64,000 bases of DNA from an uncultured Treponema sp. (lineage in GTDB: Bacteria > Spirochaetota > Spirochaetia > Treponematales > Treponemataceae). The stretch's first letter is position 1, and the number at the start of each line of letters is the position of its first letter. The stretch spans positions 1 through 64,000 of the forward strand of contig CAMHMJ010000017.1 of assembly GCA_946186185.1 (NCBI GenBank), in the 5' to 3' direction. The translations under genes and the position numbers were made by a program. The notes below the pieces were generated by a model that saw only the letters and a program-made list of their open reading frames with translations, had not been told where the DNA came from and ran no database searches. Below, piece by piece: positions 60,232 through 64,000 of the stretch.

Positions 60232-63200
60232 ATGTCAATTTCTAAACTTGCGGTACGAAAACCCGCAACAATGCTGATATTTTTTATCCTTGCAGTAATG
60301 CTTGGAATTTACTGTACGGTGACCCTTCCGGTTGATTTGTACCCGGATATGGATATTCCGTACATCATCGTTTACACCCAGTATCCGAATGCGGGCCCTG
60401 AAGAATCTGAAAAAAGCGTAACCCGAACCATGGAAAGTGCCCTTTCCAGCGTAACGGGTCTAAAAAAGCTTCAGTCCGAGTCCCAGACCGGCGGAAGCAT
60501 GGTAATTCTGGAATTTGAGTACGGTACCAACCTTGACGAAGCAAAGGCGGGTATCCGTGACAAAATCGATATGATCCGAAACTATCTGCCGGATACCGCT
60601 CAGACTCCGATTATCTTTACGATGGATCCGTCCATGATTCCGATTATGGGTCTTGTTGTAATCGGTGCCCGGCCGCCGGAGGAGCTTTCCGGCTATGTTG
60701 AAGATATCATCCAGCCGCGTCTTGAGCAGATTGACGGTGTTGCTTCAGCTAGCCTTACGGGAAACCTTGAAAAGTGTATCCGAATCGAAATTCCCCGGGA
60801 CCGTCTTGACGCCTACGAGCTTACCATTACTCAGGTTTGCCAGATGATTGGTGCCCAGAATATCACCAGCTCCGGAGGTATTATCACCCAGGGAGATTCC
60901 AATTACACTATTTCTGCAGAAGGAACCTACAAGTCCCTTGAGGATATAAAGGGAACGGTAGTAACCTACAAGGCAAACGCCAATTACGAGATGGTTCCGG
61001 TTCTTCTCCGGGATATCGCCAATGTTTACGAGGGCTACAAGGATATTACCAGCGAAGCCTATATGGGCGAAAAATCCTGCGTAATGCTGATGGTTCAGAA
61101 GCAGTCCGGAAAGAACTCGGTTGCAACTGCGGAAAAGTGCCGCCGTCAGCTGGAAAAAATCAAGCACGAAATTCCGGATGATGTAGATATAATAGAAAGC
61201 TTTAACACAACGGATGATATCAAGAACACTATCAGCAATGTAGTTACATCCCTTTTGCAGGGAATTCTTCTTGCCATTGTGGTTCTGTACATCTTCCTCC
61301 GTTCCCTGAAGAGTACCTTTATCATTGCCCTTTCCATTCCGGTTTCGGTTTTGATTACTCTTGCCCTCATGTATTTCCGGGGACTTACAATCAATCTTAT
61401 GACCCTTTCCGGGCTTCTGCTGGGAATCGGTATGCTGGTTGATAACTCAATCGTTGTTCTTGAAAATATTTTCAGTTACCGTGAAAGGGATGCTAAGCCG
61501 GAGGTTGCGGCGGTTCTTGGTTCGGAAGAAATGCTGGGTTCAATTACCGGTTCTACCCTCACTTCGGTTTGTATCTTCCTTCCGATGATTATGTTCCAGA
61601 AATCCCTTGGAATGCTGGGTAAGCTTTTTACCGCCTTTGCCTTTACGATTATCTTCTCTCTTTTGTGTTCCCTTCTTACGGCGGCGGTGCTGGTTCCGGT
61701 ACTTTCTTCAAAATACCTTGTAATCGAAAAGCAGTCTGCAAAAAAGACCAATAAGGTTTATCAGGTTTTTGACGGAATCATGCGGCGCTTCTTTACCTGG
61801 CTGGACACGGTTTATGCAAAGGGAGTCCGGGGCGTTCTTCACCACAAAAAACTGCTTCTTCTTATAATTATTCTTATGCTTGTGGGCTCTGTTTTCCTTA
61901 TTAAACCAATCGGCTTTATTTTTATGCCGCCTGAGGTTTCCACAACCGTAAATGTCTCCCTTGAAATGCCGAAGGGAACTACCCTGAGCATGACCCGGGA
62001 GGTTATCCAGCAGTATCAGGCAAATGTAATGAGCGAGCTTAAGGGCGTAAAATATTACATTACCTCTGTGGGCGGCGACAATATCATGGGAAGCACTGCG
62101 TCGGATTCCAATAAGGCTTCCTTAAGAATTACACTGTATTCAGAAAATGAGCGCCAGGAAGGTTATGATAATGAAGAAACGGCAAAGGAAAAATGCCGCA
62201 AGTACTTTGATTCCTTTCCGGGGGCAAAATTTTCTTTCAGTGCAGGTATGATGAACTTTGCTTCTTCTGCAATTGAAATTGTTGTCCGCTCCGACGATTT
62301 GAACCTTGCCCGGGCAACCTCAAAGGAAATTCAGAAGGTTGTAAAAGACTACTGTTCTGATTATGTAAACGAAACTTCCATCGACCTTGAAGACGGTCTT
62401 CCGGAGCTGAAAATCAATATGGACCGAAACCGAATGTACGAGCTGGGAGTAACGGCTTACGGGGCAGGAAGTGAGCTTAACGCCGCCGTGAACGGAAAAA
62501 CCGCAAGCCGCTACGACGATAACGGTACTCAGATTGATATCATCGTAAGTCTGGATGAAAAGGACAAGCAGAAGTTCGGTGACCTTGAGCAGATTTATGT
62601 TTCCAACTCCATGGGACAGCGTATTCCTTTTGCAAGCTTTTCCCGCTACGAAGAAACCTATGCGCCGGTTACAATCCGCCGCGAAAACCAGACCCGAACA
62701 ATCCGCATTTCTGTTGAGCCAAAGCAGGGAATTTCCATCAACAAGGTTCAGGAAGAAATCGAAAAGGCGGTCCGGGAACACGTTGTACTGGACGAAAAAG
62801 TTCTCCTGATTTACGAAGGTTCCTTCGAGGACATGATTGAGGCGGTTAAGAAGTTCAGTGTAATCATTATCATGGCGGTTCTTCTGGTATTTGCGGTTAT
62901 GGCAAGCCAGTTTGAATCCTTCAAGGATCCGTTTATCATCATCTTTACCATTCCGCTTTCGTTTATCGGTGTAATTTTCATCTATTTAATTACCCACACA
63001 ATGCTGAACGTTATTTCCATTGTAGGTATGCTGGTGCTTGTAGGAACCATCGTAAACAACGGTATCGTCCTGGTAGACTATACGAATCTTCTCCGAAAGC
63101 GAGGGCTTGCACTTGAGGAAGCCTGTGTTGAAGCCTGCCGGAACCGTCTCCGCCCGATTCTGATGTCCACGCTGACAACTGTAATTTCCCTTATCCCGAT

Positions 63201-63408
63201 GGCCTTCTTCCCGGGAGAAACCGGAAGTATGACCCAGCCGATTGGTCTTACGGTTCTTGGCGGTATGACTTTTGGTTCCATGATGACGCTTTTTGTAATG
63301 CCTGTTATTTACTATATGCTTAACCGAAAGGGCGAAAGAGCGCGTCTTGCACAGCTGGAAGCGGATCTTAAAACCGAGCTGTCTGACGATGAGAAGATTG
63401 GAGAATAG
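60232..63408 (+). CDS. RND-family efflux pump
   Basis: A 1058-residue inner-membrane pump of the HAE-like type, driven by protons. It has twelve membrane helices, two large periplasmic loops and the classic start VRKPATMLIFFILAVMLGIY. In helix 4 the pair of acidic residues is VDN (GMLVDNSIVVLEN) rather than VDD, and in helix 10 the Lys of AcrB is Asn (VGTIVNNGIVLVDY), both common in non-proteobacterial members. AAGGA precedes the ATG. Substrate unknown: drugs, lipids or bile-type compounds are plausible. Confidence 0.93.
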   Translation: MSISKLAVRKPATMLIFFILAVMLGIYCTVTLPVDLYPDMDIPYIIVYTQYPNAGPEESEKSVTRTMESALSSVTGLKKLQSESQTGGSMVILEFEYGTNLDEAKAGIRDKIDMIRNYLPDTAQTPIIFTMDPSMIPIMGLVVIGARPPEELSGYVEDIIQPRLEQIDGVASASLTGNLEKCIRIEIPRDRLDAYELTITQVCQMIGAQNITSSGGIITQGDSNYTISAEGTYKSLEDIKGTVVTYKANANYEMVPVLLRDIANVYEGYKDITSEAYMGEKSCVMLMVQKQSGKNSVATAEKCRRQLEKIKHEIPDDVDIIESFNTTDDIKNTISNVVTSLLQGILLAIVVLYIFLRSLKSTFIIALSIPVSVLITLALMYFRGLTINLMTLSGLLLGIGMLVDNSIVVLENIFSYRERDAKPEVAAVLGSEEMLGSITGSTLTSVCIFLPMIMFQKSLGMLGKLFTAFAFTIIFSLLCSLLTAAVLVPVLSSKYLVIEKQSAKKTNKVYQVFDGIMRRFFTWLDTVYAKGVRGVLHHKKLLLLIIILMLVGSVFLIKPIGFIFMPPEVSTTVNVSLEMPKGTTLSMTREVIQQYQANVMSELKGVKYYITSVGGDNIMGSTASDSNKASLRITLYSENERQEGYDNEETAKEKCRKYFDSFPGAKFSFSAGMMNFASSAIEIVVRSDDLNLARATSKEIQKVVKDYCSDYVNETSIDLEDGLPELKINMDRNRMYELGVTAYGAGSELNAAVNGKTASRYDDNGTQIDIIVSLDEKDKQKFGDLEQIYVSNSMGQRIPFASFSRYEETYAPVTIRRENQTRTIRISVEPKQGISINKVQEEIEKAVREHVVLDEKVLLIYEGSFEDMIEAVKKFSVIIIMAVLLVFAVMASQFESFKDPFIIIFTIPLSFIGVIFIYLITHTMLNVISIVGMLVLVGTIVNNGIVLVDYTNLLRKRGLALEEACVEACRNRLRPILMSTLTTVISLIPMAFFPGETGSMTQPIGLTVLGGMTFGSMMTLFVMPVIYYMLNRKGERARLAQLEADLKTELSDDEKIGE

Positions 63409-63412
63409 GAAA

Positions 63413-63721
63413 ATGAAACGAGTTGAAATATTTATTTCTCAGGCTATTGAGACGGATTTTCTGCAGATGTACGAGCGTGAGTGCCGGCGGGCAGGAATCA
63501 AGTGCAAGTACACAAAGCTGGACGGCGTTAAGGGGGCCGGAAATACCGATCCCCGCCTTGGGGATGCAATCTGGCCCCAGCTGAACGTGATGTTCATTCT
63601 GTTTGTGGAAGCCGACTTTGTTTCCAGAATTGAGCAGATTTTGAAGATTCTTCACAATAACTTTATCGGTGAAGGGGCAGCCGCTTTTGTTTCGGATGCC
63701 CTGGAGCTCCGTGACGAATAA
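63413..63721 (+). CDS. PII-like protein associated with the RND pump
   Basis: A 102-residue protein from the ATG at 63413 (AGGA upstream), 4 bp after the pump stop. The compact beta-alpha-beta layout (MKRVEIFISQAIETDFLQMY ... AIWPQLNVMFILFVEADFVSRIEQILKIL) resembles PII-like ferredoxin-fold proteins, and its position fits the PG0541-like transporter-associated proteins found behind RND pumps in Bacteroidetes. It may sense a small molecule and modulate the pump. Family assignment is from layout and context. Confidence 0.65.
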   Translation: MKRVEIFISQAIETDFLQMYERECRRAGIKCKYTKLDGVKGAGNTDPRLGDAIWPQLNVMFILFVEADFVSRIEQILKILHNNFIGEGAAAFVSDALELRDE

Positions 63722-63733
63722 AGCATTTTATGT

Positions 63734-63739
63734 TATTCT
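63734..63739 (+). promoter_or_regulatory. Leaderless-type -10 of the last gene
   Basis: TATTCT (63734-63739), then GTTCTT and the ATG at 63746. GTGACG lies 17 bp upstream (63711-63716) inside the PII-like gene. Confidence 0.5.
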
Positions 63740-63745
63740 GTTCTT

Positions 63746-64000
63746 ATGCGTTCTCACAAGAAAAAAGTAAGTACATTTCATAAACACAGGGGACGGCATA
63801 TTCGGTATGCCCTAAAAAATCCTCTTACGTATCTTTACATTCTTATTTTTGTGGTTATGGCAATTGCCACGGCCTTTGTTTTCAGGTCAGAAACTCAGAC
63901 GGAAAGCGGAATTGAAACGGTATTCGATTCGGTGTGGTTCACCCTTGTTACGGTTCTGGCAGGGTATTTTGACTATTGCGTGCAGTCTGTTCCGGGGCGT
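63746..64000 (+). CDS. Ion-channel-like membrane protein, N-terminal part (3' end outside window)
   Basis: 85 codons are visible. A basic N-terminus (MRSHKKKVSTFHKHRGRH) leads to one membrane helix (LTYLYILIFVVMAIATAFVF) and then DSVWFTLVTVLAGYFD, placed like the pore helix and filter of two-helix K+ channels (compare TVGYGD). The filter is altered (LAGYFD), so ion selectivity may differ. No ribosome-binding site; a -10-like TATTCT ends 6 nt before the ATG. Truncated by the window end. Confidence 0.6.
   Translation, partial: MRSHKKKVSTFHKHRGRHIRYALKNPLTYLYILIFVVMAIATAFVFRSETQTESGIETVFDSVWFTLVTVLAGYFDYCVQSVPGR

Overview
The window reads as chromosomal DNA of a host-associated (gut or oral type) Treponema or close spirochaete. 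Evidence: FlgM next to RsmI, an archaeal-type PheS, type III glutamine synthetase, SlyX, M16 peptidase pairs, exported proteins with Treponema-like signal peptides, and many short noncoding palindromic repeats. No phage, transposase, CRISPR array, rRNA or tRNA gene was seen.

Layout. 1-2 kb: serine biosynthesis (serC 3' end, serA). 2.2-6.4 kb: lipase-like lipoprotein, thioredoxin, S1-domain protein and an Hsp20 gene behind a consensus sigma-54 promoter. 6.6-9.6 kb: TrkH/TrkA potassium uptake. 9.7-18.5 kb: a large HExxH/beta-barrel surface protein, slyX, SDR, a queuosine-precursor-type transporter with a structured leader, HD hydrolase, MscS and nth. 18.7-23.4 kb: metK behind a SAM-II-like riboswitch, a CBM48 protein, and two beta-barrel proteins flanking a STAND-like ATPase with a phased repeat array at its start. 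23.6-31.4 kb: FtsK with a very long acidic linker, phosphofructokinase, an FMN dehydrogenase and glycerol kinase. 31.5-44.4 kb: SH3 lipoprotein, glycosidase, pheS, rhomboid, a GGDEF protein, Treponema-type hypotheticals, MgtC and an alpha-amylase lipoprotein. 44.7-50.6 kb: GlnN, a SpoU methylase, a degenerate Fe-ADH-like protein, FlgM, RsmI and an XRE regulator. 50.8-56.6 kb: an active/inactive M16 peptidase pair and ClpB. 56.9-63.7 kb: a MarR-TolC-MFP-RND-PII-like efflux operon, then a truncated ion-channel-like gene.

The most interesting signals are noncoding. (1) About ten genes lack a Shine-Dalgarno sequence and instead carry a -10 hexamer ending 5-8 nt (usually exactly 6) before the start codon, which suggests widespread leaderless transcription. 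(2) trkH and mscS share a leader hairpin with compensatory base changes just ahead of their ribosome-binding sites. (3) A family of nested palindromic repeats with conserved AATTGGC ends has variable cores; one copy has acquired a 53-bp mini-element with a 7-bp target duplication, and another is split, with the alpha-amylase gene between its halves. (4) metK has a SAM-II-like aptamer, a class known mainly from proteobacteria. (5) The transporter leader at 15.4 kb pairs its ribosome-binding site in a 10-bp stem.

All calls come from reading the sequence and from knowledge of the families. No database search or folding program was run.
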